Notes under the pieces: generated by a model
The model's input: the letters and a program-made list of their open reading frames with translations, nothing else
Told to the model about the DNA's origin: nothing
Database searches by the model: none
Position numbers and translations under genes: made by a program
Part shown: positions 8,139 through 16,700 of the stretch, in pieces
Position numbering within the stretch: position 1 is the first letter of the stretch
How the letters are laid out: the number at the start of each line of letters is the position of its first letter
NCBI RefSeq assembly: GCF_019740315.1
Contig: NZ_JAHXZR010000010.1
Span: forward strand, 1-64,000
Source of the DNA: Oceanobacter mangrovi
GTDB lineage: Bacteria; Pseudomonadota; Gammaproteobacteria; Pseudomonadales; Oceanobacteraceae
Direction of reading: 5' to 3'
DNA: 64,000 bases

Positions 8139-8283
8139 TAACGCTGTTCATTTAACAAATCCACGTCATCCCGGACGCGAAGCAAATTCGGGATCCATAG
8201 GGCTTTTGGAGCCTGAACCTGCGCGGCCCGAACCGTTCAGGGTGACGACCATTTGTGGTGACAAACCCTTAAGTGAACAGCAT
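8139..8283 (+). repeat. MITE-like element with terminal inverted repeats, copy 1
   Basis: About 145 bases are bounded by TAACGCTGTTCATTTAA at the left and a near-perfect inverted copy (TTAAGTGAACAGCATTA) at the right. The reverse complement matches copy 2 (35670-35815) over its whole length with scattered differences. There is no coding potential. Both copies are bounded by TA, which would fit insertion into a TA target, as in IS630/mariner-type elements. Confidence 0.75.
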
Positions 8284-8405
8284 TACACTGGCTGCAGGCA
8301 TGATGCTGGCCACCCGGACAACGATATCTGCGGGTTAAATATTCATGACAGCCAGGTATCGTTCAGCCAACGTGTTAGCATGGACTTCAACCCGCCATAT
8401 CGAGA

Positions 8406-9167
8406 ATGCTGATGCAAACGCTCACTACGGTCGGACAGAACATCGTCAACGACATCGCCTCCCGCTACCAACTTTCATATGATGCCGTTGTGCACATGCT
8501 GATTGCCGTCAACAACGGTGGTGGCAGCATGGCCCAGTTCAACTGTCCGGAACTCGGTGGCTCGGGCCAGTGGATGCGCGGTGGTATGACCATGGTCGGC
8601 GACATGTTTAACAACGGCCTCAAGGCCACCGTCGATAACCTCTGCAATGAATTGTCCAACGTTCTCGCCAACAATCAGATTTTTCCGCCTATTGCCACTG
8701 GCCCTGCTGGCAGTAATCAATGGTGGCCTGCAGAACTTGGCAGCCCGTTCAGCAGTGGTGCCCAGAACAACATCCGCTACGCCATCTTTCCTCAGCGCCT
8801 GGCCATTGAAAATAATGGCGATGTACAGGTTTACGATACTTTGGATCACAACATCGGCGGCGTCAGCCAGCAACAGGGCAACAATACCTCGCTGACCTTC
8901 AGCAGCCAGTACGGCACCATTGCCGTCGACAGCCTGCCACGGGTTTCAGACTCAAGCAGCAAGCCGTTCAGCCAGCCCAGCGCATCCCACACCAACTTTG
9001 CGACTCCAACAGCTGACTTTGAGCCCGCAGCCCAACCACTGCCATCAAGCAATTCGTCCGACGAGGTCATTCAGCTACTGGAACAACTGGGCAGGTTACG
9101 GGATGCCGGAGTACTGACCCCGGATGAGTTTGATCTCAAAAAACAGGAACTGCTGGCACGCCTGTAA
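8406..9167 (+). CDS. SHOCT-domain protein of unknown function
   Basis: This 253-residue protein has no signal peptide or membrane helix. An N-terminal region (about 1-90) reads TVGQNIVNDIASRYQLS and is predicted alpha-helical. A middle region rich in Trp, Pro and Asn includes FPQRLAIENNGDVQVYDTLDHNI. A Ser/Pro-rich linker leads to a C-terminal SHOCT motif of about 30 residues (VIQLLEQLGRLRDAGVLTPDEF...). SHOCT motifs occur at the ends of many unrelated proteins and probably mediate oligomerisation. The start could be the second ATG at 8412, which fits better with the weak GAGA upstream. It lies just past MITE copy 1. Confidence 0.75.
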   Translation: MLMQTLTTVGQNIVNDIASRYQLSYDAVVHMLIAVNNGGGSMAQFNCPELGGSGQWMRGGMTMVGDMFNNGLKATVDNLCNELSNVLANNQIFPPIATGPAGSNQWWPAELGSPFSSGAQNNIRYAIFPQRLAIENNGDVQVYDTLDHNIGGVSQQQGNNTSLTFSSQYGTIAVDSLPRVSDSSSKPFSQPSASHTNFATPTADFEPAAQPLPSSNSSDEVIQLLEQLGRLRDAGVLTPDEFDLKKQELLARL

Positions 9168-9213
9168 AACGCTGTGGGAAAGTGCCATAACCAACGCCAC
9201 GGACAGCGCCGAA

Positions 9214-9735
9214 TCAGTCTGCCATTCGGCGCGCCTGCCAGAACTTGTCTTTCCAGTAGTGGTTATCAAGACGGGTAATCGCCACGCCGTCACTGGTTGA
9301 AGCGTGCAGGAACTTGCCATCCTCCAGATACATGCCGACATGGCGAACCTTGTCTGCGGTTTTGAAGAACACCAGATCTCCAGCTTTTAACTGATCTCGG
9401 CTTACCGGCTTGCCAAACTGGGACTGCAGCAGGGTTGTGCGGGGAACCCAGCTGTTGAGCTGGTCGCGATAGGTCACATACACAAAGCCGGAACAATCGA
9501 CGCCTTTTTTGCTGGTACCACCGTACAAATAGTCAGTGCCACGCCAGTCATCATATTGACGGTACAAATGCTCAAGCCATTCGCCCTGACTGACGACGGC
9601 CGAATTGTGAGCCGAATCTAACGAGCGATCGTTATTGGCAAACTTCGCTTCAACCGAGGTCATACTGCTACAACCTGCCAGCAACATCACCAACAGGCTG
9701 CTGCCAACCACAACACCATTTCTTGTCCGGGACAT
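9214..9735 (-). CDS. NlpC/P60-family peptidoglycan endopeptidase lipoprotein
   Basis: This 173-residue protein is similar in size and layout to Spr/MepS. A lipoprotein signal peptide ends at C22 in LLAGCSS. The NlpC/P60 domain follows, with the catalytic C81 in VDCSGF, H132 in VRHVGMY and a third polar residue, H144, in FLHAST. Such enzymes cut the D-Glu-mDAP or cross-link bonds of peptidoglycan in the periplasm and help wall growth. A GGAG ribosome binding site precedes the start. It is divergent from the diguanylate cyclase gene, with about 200 bases of shared promoter region between them. Confidence 0.9.
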   Translation of the reverse strand: MSRTRNGVVVGSSLLVMLLAGCSSMTSVEAKFANNDRSLDSAHNSAVVSQGEWLEHLYRQYDDWRGTDYLYGGTSKKGVDCSGFVYVTYRDQLNSWVPRTTLLQSQFGKPVSRDQLKAGDLVFFKTADKVRHVGMYLEDGKFLHASTSDGVAITRLDNHYWKDKFWQARRMAD

Positions 9736-9943
9736 ACCTACTCCAGATAGCTGGCAACAGTGGCCATATTGATAGCTTTCTTGTTATCCAGACCCCAGTT
9801 TAGAGCAAGCAGCCGGGTTATTAGAATGCCGGAGTTGTAAAAGCGTGATAGTCTCAGCGGCCAGATATTAGACAGTGTGTTGGATTTACCGCGATCCAAC
9901 GCTTCCATACTCTGGTCCGGATACCGGCAAACAGGAAGCCGCA

Positions 9944-11656
9944 ATGAACCTCAAGCCACGTTTTCTGCTTCTCACCGCCGTACTGATGCTACTGTCGGCG
10001 CTGGCAATCTGGTGGTTCAGCCAGAAAGTGGCTTTGGATGTGTTGCAGCAGTCAGCCTTGCGGCACTTTGAAACCCAGGTAAAACTGGAAAAAGAACGCT
10101 CCCTTCAGCCCATCATTCGTGAAGTCGCACTGGCCCGACAGCTGGCCGAATCACCGACCCTGCGCAACTGGGCCAATGACGAAAGTGATCCGCAGAAGCG
10201 ACAACTGGCACTCGCCGAGCTGGAGTCCTATCGCAACAATTTTTCTGACCACAGTTATTTTGCAGCCCTGCTCAAATCCGGCAACTACTACCACAACAAT
10301 GCCAGCGATGAATTTGCCAACGCCCAATATCGCTACACCTTACGAGCCGATAATCCGGACGATCGCTGGTTCTACAGTATTATTGATCAACGCCGCGATA
10401 TTCATCTTAACGTTAACCCGGATATCCCGCTCAAGGTCACCAAACTCTGGATCGATGTCTTGCTGCGCGACGGCGATAACATCCTTGGTGTCGTCGGTAC
10501 CGGACTGGATCTGACAACTTTTATCCAGCAGTTCACCACGACCCCGGAACCCGGCGTCAACAATCTGTTTTTTGACCATGAAGGCGCCATCCAGATATCA
10601 GAAGACCTGTCCCAGATCGACTTTGCCAGCATCACCAAGGATGCCAGCGACCACAAAACCATATGGCGTCAGCTCGACGACGACAACCAGCGCAACAAGC
10701 TCAAGCAGGCAATGGAAAACGCTCGATCACAGCCTGATCAGGTTGTCAGCATGAATCTGGTTCGTCATGGCAGTAAACACATGGCCGGCGTCATCTACCT
10801 GCCAGAAGTCGACTGGTATGTGATGACCTTGCTGGATCTCAACACCCTGCTGCCACTCAGTACCTTCAATGAACTTTTCCTGCTGACTGGCACCATTATT
10901 TTCGCCGCCCTGCTGCTGTTTAACCTGGCGCTCAACCGCTACGTACTCAAACCCTTGCGGAAGCTGGAAAACGGTATCGCCCGCTTACACGACAGTAAGC
11001 CAGTTGAAACAACCATCCCTGGCCATATTCACGGCGATTTTGGTCGTATCCTGGGCCACTTCAGTGAGATGGCGGCAGAAGTGCTGCAGTCACGCGAACG
11101 ACTGGAGTTACGGGTGCGGCAACGCACCGAAGAACTGGAACAAATGACCTATACCGATCCGGTGACAGGACTGCTGAATCGGCACGGCATGATGGAACAA
11201 CTAATGCGCCAAATGGACAAGCTACACACAGCGACAGACAGTTTTGGCATTGTCTGGCTCGATCTGGATCTGTTCAAAAATATCAATGATGAATTTGGTC
11301 ATGCTGCGGGTGACCTTGCCTTGAAAGCAACGGCCCAGGTGATTCGTGAGCATATTCGACCAGATGACTTTGCCTGCCGCTGGGGTGGTGATGAGTTCCT
11401 GTTGCTGGTAAACACCGACCAGCAATTCCTGCTTGATCAGCTCGGCCGCCGACTGTGTGGCGCGGTACAAAAACAGGAAGTACGAACAGAACAGAACGCC
11501 GTGATTTCGCTGACCATCAGTGCTGGTAGCTGTCTGGCGCAGCCCGACCAGCTGTTGAACGACGTGCTGGCGACAGCGGATCAGGCGCTTTATGAAGCCA
11601 AGGCCAGCGGCCGCAACCGTTATTGTCCAGGCCTGATGGTGGAGCACAGCCAGTGA
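9944..11656 (+). CDS. Membrane diguanylate cyclase with periplasmic sensor and HAMP
   Basis: From the ATG at 9944 (CAGGAAG ribosome binding site) the protein has 570 residues. Its order is: a transmembrane helix near residues 7-25, a periplasmic sensor of about 290 residues that looks like a dCache domain (WFYSIIDQRRD, LGVVGTGLDLTTF), a second helix (LLTGTIIFAALLLFNLAL), a HAMP and short coiled coil, and a GGDEF domain. The active site is intact (CRWGGDEFLLL), and an RPDD motif five residues before it fits the RxxD inhibitory c-di-GMP site. It should make c-di-GMP in response to a periplasmic ligand. The PilZ brake protein YcgR encoded further along is a plausible c-di-GMP receptor in the same cell. 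Confidence 0.9.
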   Translation: MNLKPRFLLLTAVLMLLSALAIWWFSQKVALDVLQQSALRHFETQVKLEKERSLQPIIREVALARQLAESPTLRNWANDESDPQKRQLALAELESYRNNFSDHSYFAALLKSGNYYHNNASDEFANAQYRYTLRADNPDDRWFYSIIDQRRDIHLNVNPDIPLKVTKLWIDVLLRDGDNILGVVGTGLDLTTFIQQFTTTPEPGVNNLFFDHEGAIQISEDLSQIDFASITKDASDHKTIWRQLDDDNQRNKLKQAMENARSQPDQVVSMNLVRHGSKHMAGVIYLPEVDWYVMTLLDLNTLLPLSTFNELFLLTGTIIFAALLLFNLALNRYVLKPLRKLENGIARLHDSKPVETTIPGHIHGDFGRILGHFSEMAAEVLQSRERLELRVRQRTEELEQMTYTDPVTGLLNRHGMMEQLMRQMDKLHTATDSFGIVWLDLDLFKNINDEFGHAAGDLALKATAQVIREHIRPDDFACRWGGDEFLLLVNTDQQFLLDQLGRRLCGAVQKQEVRTEQNAVISLTISAGSCLAQPDQLLNDVLATADQALYEAKASGRNRYCPGLMVEHSQ

Positions 11657-11665
11657 AGGGCTGAC

Positions 11666-12031
11666 TCAGCCCTCCAGCCAGGAAATCGCGGCAGCCTTGT
11701 CTGCCCGATTGAACCCCTTGATCTCAAGCCCTGGAAACAGTTTGCCTTCCAGTTCACTGATGGTTTTTAACCAGCTCTCGTCAGACAGTACTGCAGCACG
11801 TTCAAAGTGTTTGACCACTGCCAGCAACTCAGACATCCGGGAAAACTTCAGCCAGAAGGCATCAAAGCTGGGCAAATGGAATTCGACGATATCAAACAGC
11901 AACTGGCCATGCTCAATATCCGCTGACAAGGCCACATACTGATCAAGCGCTTGCTCCATCGTTGCCTTGTCCAGCTTGCCAGACATCACCATATCCAGCC
12001 GTTTATCGCCCACTTTTGCAATTTCAAACAT
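11666..12031 (-). CDS. SpoIIAA-like (STAS-fold) protein
   Basis: This 121-residue protein matches the SpoIIAA-like family: an early beta strand (RLDMVMSGKLDKATMEQAL), a central hydrophobic strand (GQLLFDIVEF) followed by FDAFWLK, and a C-terminal KLFPGLEIKGF... AISWLEG. These proteins have a STAS fold but usually lack the phosphorylated serine of anti-anti-sigma factors, so their role is unclear. A GGGGG stretch precedes the start. It converges with the diguanylate cyclase gene across a 9-base gap, so the two transcripts probably overlap. Confidence 0.75.
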   Translation of the reverse strand: MFEIAKVGDKRLDMVMSGKLDKATMEQALDQYVALSADIEHGQLLFDIVEFHLPSFDAFWLKFSRMSELLAVVKHFERAAVLSDESWLKTISELEGKLFPGLEIKGFNRADKAAAISWLEG

Positions 12032-12081
12032 CAGACGCCCCCTCAGCAGCTGTCGGCAATCATCGTCGATGAAACGACAGG

Positions 12082-12861
12082 CTATAGAGTTCCCGGGTAC
12101 GCACCGCCATCAATCAGCAGATTCTGGCCAGTAATATAACCCGCCTGAACGGAACACAAAAAAGCACAGCTTGCTCCCAGCTCCTCAGGCTCCCCGAAGC
12201 GCTGAGCCGGGATTCCGGCCCGCCGTTGATTGGCAATATCGTCAACCGTCGAACCCGATTTCACAGCCAGACCATTCAGCGTATTGCGCAAACGGTCGGT
12301 ATAGAAAGAGCCCGGCAACAGGTTGTTCACCGTGACTCCATGAGCAATCACATCACGTGCCAGACCCGCAACAAAACCGGTCAAACCTGCACGTGCGCCA
12401 TTAGATAACCCCAGAATATTGATTGGCGCTTTCACGGCTGACGAAGTGATATTAATAATGCGTCCCCAACCACGTTCTGACATGCCGTCCACTACCTGGC
12501 GAATCAGTTCGATTGGCGTAATCATGTTGGCTTCGACAGCAGCCAGCCATTCATCACGGCCCCAGTCACGAAAGTTGCCCGGTGGTGGTCCACCAGCATT
12601 ATTTACCAGAATGTCAGGATTCGGCATCGCAGCCAGCACAGCAGCCCGGCCAGCCTCAGTCGTGATGTCGACAGCCACAGCGACACAGCTAACACCATAT
12701 GCTGCCTGAATTTCCTCCGCTGCTCGCTGCAGCTCGCTTTCGGTACGGGCGTTTATTACCAGATCAACGCCTTCAGCGGCCAGTGCATTGGCACAAGCGC
12801 GGCCAAGGCCTTTTGATGCGGCACAAACAATTGCTTTTTTACCTCGAAGTCCCAAGTCCAT
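12082..12861 (-). CDS. Short-chain dehydrogenase/reductase-family protein with altered active site
   Basis: This 259-residue protein is full length for the SDR family. The Rossmann motif is a variant (AASKGLGRA, residues 14-22), NNAG is at 87-90, and the strand with the catalytic serine is INITSSAV (about 136-143). The usual YxxxK is replaced by S153-N-G-A-R157 in LGLSNGARAGL. A group of divergent SDRs shares such SNxxR sequences, so the change may be ancestral to a subfamily, but ordinary Tyr/Lys catalysis is not possible. The C-terminal GQNLLIDGGAYPG is typical. An AGAGGTTG ribosome binding site precedes the ATG. The substrate is unknown. Confidence 0.82.
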   Translation of the reverse strand: MDLGLRGKKAIVCAASKGLGRACANALAAEGVDLVINARTESELQRAAEEIQAAYGVSCVAVAVDITTEAGRAAVLAAMPNPDILVNNAGGPPPGNFRDWGRDEWLAAVEANMITPIELIRQVVDGMSERGWGRIINITSSAVKAPINILGLSNGARAGLTGFVAGLARDVIAHGVTVNNLLPGSFYTDRLRNTLNGLAVKSGSTVDDIANQRRAGIPAQRFGEPEELGASCAFLCSVQAGYITGQNLLIDGGAYPGTL

Positions 12862-12951
12862 TGATTCAACCTCTTACTATATCCAATGCCTCAAGACTAA
12901 CAGCCGCAGCCCTGCCGGCAAAACAGTCAGAACAATAAGAGAAGGCCGAAT

Positions 12952-13341
12952 TCAGCAATCAGTGCGATAGATAATTGCACGTCCATGACGGGCTTCCAGC
13001 CCTTGTCGCGTGGCTTTGGGAAGGGTCTTGACCACCAGCGCATAGGAGTTGTCGATCATGCGTTCGATTTCACCCTGAGGCAGAGAACCATCCAGCACCA
13101 CGGTATTCCAGTGCTTTTTATTCATGTGATAGCCCGGCTGTACTGCCGCAAACACATCCCGCAGTTCAATAGCTTCTTGAGGGTCGCATTTGAGATTAAC
13201 GCAATCCTGGCCATGGCGGTGCATCAACAGGGCAAACATCTTGCCAGCGATTTTGAAAACCCGCGCATCAGGGCCAAAGGGATAATCTTCAACCGCTTCG
13301 GGCCTGGCAGCCAGGTACATAACAACCGCAGATTCAGACAC
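12952..13341 (-). CDS. MmcQ/YjbR-family protein
   Basis: The family core is clear: EAVEDYPFGPDARVFKIAGKMFALL, the CVNLKCDPQEAIELRD segment, PGYHMNKKHWNTVVLDGSLP and the helical end MIDNSYALVVKTLP. These small proteins have a CyaY-like fold and are annotated as DNA-binding, but their role is poorly known. The start is uncertain. I chose a GTG at 13341 with GGGTGA upstream, giving 129 residues, close to the usual ~118. A GTG at 13350 and a far upstream ATG at 13431 are alternatives, the last giving an atypical N-terminus. Confidence 0.75.
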   Translation of the reverse strand: MSESAVVMYLAARPEAVEDYPFGPDARVFKIAGKMFALLMHRHGQDCVNLKCDPQEAIELRDVFAAVQPGYHMNKKHWNTVVLDGSLPQGEIERMIDNSYALVVKTLPKATRQGLEARHGRAIIYRTDC

Positions 13342-13427
13342 AAGGTTCACCCGCTCAGGATTGATAAATGCCAGCAAGACAATAACAGGCAGCTGTCCGC
13401 CTTTCAGGCAGACAACCACTATGCCCA

Positions 13428-13649
13428 TCAAAACATATCCATGCCACCACAGGTTTTGACAATATCGTCAACCGTATCGTCGTCGACAACCACGTTGGCA
13501 TCCCCATTGAGGATACGCTTACGAATTTTCGCCAGCACTTTCTCAATATCTCCCCGCGAGTAGGTGCCATCGTCGGCAGCAGCCTGCAACAGGTCCATTA
13601 ATTGTTGCAGAGTCATACCCCGCAGGTCAGCACGGTGAATTCTTGGCAT
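13428..13649 (-). CDS. Small acidic protein of unknown function
   Basis: This 73-residue protein begins MPRIHRADLRGMTLQQLMDLLQ. It has a helical middle (GDIEKVLAKIRKRI) and an acidic tail (VVVDDDTVDDIVK). A good AGGAG ribosome binding site lies seven bases before the ATG. I do not recognise a family. It follows the giant 1,314-aa gene on the same strand, but a strong terminator lies between them, so it may be read only by leakage or from its own promoter. It is close to the start of the YjbR gene and may lead that transcript. Confidence 0.6.
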   Translation of the reverse strand: MPRIHRADLRGMTLQQLMDLLQAAADDGTYSRGDIEKVLAKIRKRILNGDANVVVDDDTVDDIVKTCGGMDMF

Positions 13650-13664
13650 AACAAACTCCTGGTT

Positions 13665-13703
13665 GGAAAAAAGGGCAGCTCACCGACATTGGTCGGTAGC
13701 TGC
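13665..13703 (-). terminator. Rho-independent terminator after the giant gene
   Basis: On the minus strand GCAGCT-A-CCGAC pairs with GTCGG-TG-AGCTGC around a short loop and is followed by CCTTTTTT. It lies about 20 bases past the stop of the 1,314-aa gene. Confidence 0.8.
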
Positions 13704-13723
13704 AGAGGATTGACGTCAACACA

Positions 13724-16700
13724 TCAGTTGGTTTGCCAGCCGACGTTGAGTGACAAATGGGTAATTTCTTCAATTTGCTTGCGCCCAATGGTCACAAAAA
13801 CGCTCAGCTGGGACAGAAAAGACGGGTTTATTTCACGGTATTGGATGCTTTTCCCAAGCACCTCCGAGGAAACCGTTGCGAACAGATCATCCAGATTACC
13901 GCCACTGTCAGCCTTGAATTCCCCTGTCCACTCACCGTTGCCATCCTGGGAAAACTCGTTGGCAGTGAAGCCAAACCGCAGTGGTTTTTCAGATTTGGCC
14001 AGCCGGAACATGACGTACTGCTGGCCATCCCACAGCACCATTTCCCGACCGAACTCAAACACCAGTCGCATCGGCCCTGGAACTTCGGACGCCCTGAATT
14101 TGAGGTTGGTGCGGCCAAACTCGAGGCCTGTGATCTTGAGCAGTGGGTTGTTGGTAAAGAAAGTCTTGCGCTCATTCAAATCGGGTAACAAATTCAGCAC
14201 CCGACCAAGATCAAGTCCCTGTTCATCCGCCAGTAACTGGCGTTGCCCGGCACTGATTTCAAAGCGCAGCGTGTTGCCACGGGATACGCCCGTTTGCTGA
14301 CGGCGTTGCAGCAGCTTGCTGGCCAGGTTGGCAAGGGTATTACGGAGGGCATCATTACCGATGTCGTCGAGCTTATCGTTAGGCATGTCAACCAGACTGG
14401 TCAGCCCCTGCAAGGCCGCCGACTGATTCTCTGCCCGGCGTCCCTCAGTAACGGCAGAACGGCTTTCCCGTACCCACTTGTCGAGCCTCTCAATAAAGCC
14501 ATTCAAACCAGCAACGTCACTGCCAACGGTATCGCAGTATTCGTACATGTAGGCCTTGCGGAACAGGTAGAGATAATAATCCATACGTTGACGGGCCTGG
14601 CGCTGCATGGCGACCAGTGAGGTCTTTAACGCAGCATCCACACCTCGGGCAAATGAAAGCCGGTTACGACCGATATCAATGCTTGACTGAATCAGGCTGG
14701 CAAAGTCAGCCGTCAAGGTGGTTACGCCCTGATTACAGGCCATCAGCTCACTCAAGGCTTGGCTGAGATCATCACTGGCTGCTTCAACCAGACCCTGCAA
14801 CTCGGTATAGCGTTCACCATATTTGCCCTTCAGCAAACTGGCTTTGGCTTGCTGTACCTCATCACTATCGGCTTCAGGCATGGTTACCGCAGAGCTGATC
14901 GAGGTGGCGATGGTCGCTGCGCCTTCGGCCAGCCGCTGGGCACCTTCCAGCACTTTGCCCGCTGTATTCGCTGCACGCTTGATTTTGTTTTTGGCTTCCG
15001 TTTTTTCGAAATCAGGCAACAGCTTGTCAAGCTCGGCCTGTTGCTTTTCCAGTTTGCTACGACGCTCTGCCAATTGCTGACGGGGTTGTTCCAGTTCAGC
15101 GCGCCGACTGGCATTGCTGGCAATCTGCTGCTCCAGATCACGGGCTTCATTCTGGGAGCTTGCCAGCAGGGTATACAACTTGGCACGCGCCACCAGCAAC
15201 CGCTGCTTGCCCCGCTGCGCCGCCTCATCTGCGGCTCCCGATCCTGCCGCAGACGCCAGACCATCCAGGGTTTGATTGAGTGTTTTAAGTTCCTGCAATA
15301 ACTGCTCTCGGTTGGCTGCATGACGGCTTTGTTCCTGTGCCAACTCCTCACCCGTATCCAGCAGGGCAGCCAACAGCTGGCTACGCTCAAGTTCACCGTC
15401 GGCCTTGATCACGGCATCATCATGTTCCTTCTGACCTTCTTTCAATGCCACCCGCAACTGATCAACCTGGGTTTTCAGATCCGTGGCATCCGGGTCGAGT
15501 TTGTCCTTGTAACGCGACCGTTGCTTGTCATCGAGCTGACTTTTGAACGTATCAGCGTTGTCTTCCAGAACGCCAGCAACAGATGAGCTGATTCTGGCTG
15601 TTGCATCCCAGGCGTTAAGAGGCTTCTCATCGTCTGGGTGGACAACATCGACGACCACGCTGCCGACACTTTCAACAATACCCCCGACTGCTGCCAGTGC
15701 TGGTTGATAAACCGGGATGGCCTTCAGCACGGCTCCGGAAATATCGAACACGGCTTTCAGCACGGCCTTGTCGTGAACGTTAATTGCTGCCGCCAGTTCC
15801 GCGTCGCTTTCCAGCGCTGACAGCTGCTGCTGAAGTTTTGAAAGGGTAGCATTCGCCGTATCCAGCTGATCCCGGGCATGTTCGTAACGTGTAAAGGCCT
15901 CAAACAGCTCTTCACGCAACTGATCAATAGCAGCTTCGGTATTATTGGCCAGGTCTGCCAGCATGGCATTGGCTTGCTCCAGCCCTTCCATCAGGCGCAC
16001 CGCCTGCTCCATTACCCCGACAAAACGGTAGCTGAAGCGCCTGTCAGCGAGGTAGGTACGCAGGTAGTCACTGGCACTGAAGCGAGGAATCCAGCCAGGT
16101 GGATTGCCATAAAGATCAAGGTTGGCCTGATAGTTCTGCACCAGATTATCAATTGCCTGCAGGCTGCTACGGGCATCCGTAGCCATTTCTGAACGCGGCA
16201 ATTCTCGCGTGATCAGCCAGTAAGGGGAGATAATTTCCCAGGCCTGCTGGCGCTGCCCTGCCGCATAATATTCACGGGCGTAGTCAGCCATGGTACGCAG
16301 CAGCCGTGGTTCCAGCCACAGCTTGTCAGCAAGCTGTTGCAGGCTGCCATCTTCCCCTTTACCTTTGGCGCGGCCCTGCTGATCCTTGCCAGGCTTGGTG
16401 CTGCCAGGCAGGCGGCCGGTCGAGAAGGAAAGCAGCGGCTGAAATCCATTGGTTCCTTCAGGAGTAAAGGCCTGCTGCATGAACTGCTTGAAGCCAATGG
16501 CAGCACAGATGTAGTGCTGTGGCGTTCCAGCTGCCCCTCCCGCTACCGCGTCAGACAAGGGTGACGCCCCACCTTCAAGCGAATACCAGGCGCTGCCATT
16601 GGCAGAGCAGGTCAGGGAAATATTGCCAGCACGTCCGCCTCTGCCGGTAAAACCAGAAGGAAAGGCATCTTCACCATCAGACGGAGACCAGGGGTTTTCC

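Noticed and set aside
8151-8151. ATG start for glutaminase
   Set aside because: It lies inside the MITE-like repeat and gives an N-terminus unlike the family; the GTG at 8064 has a GGAGG ribosome binding site.
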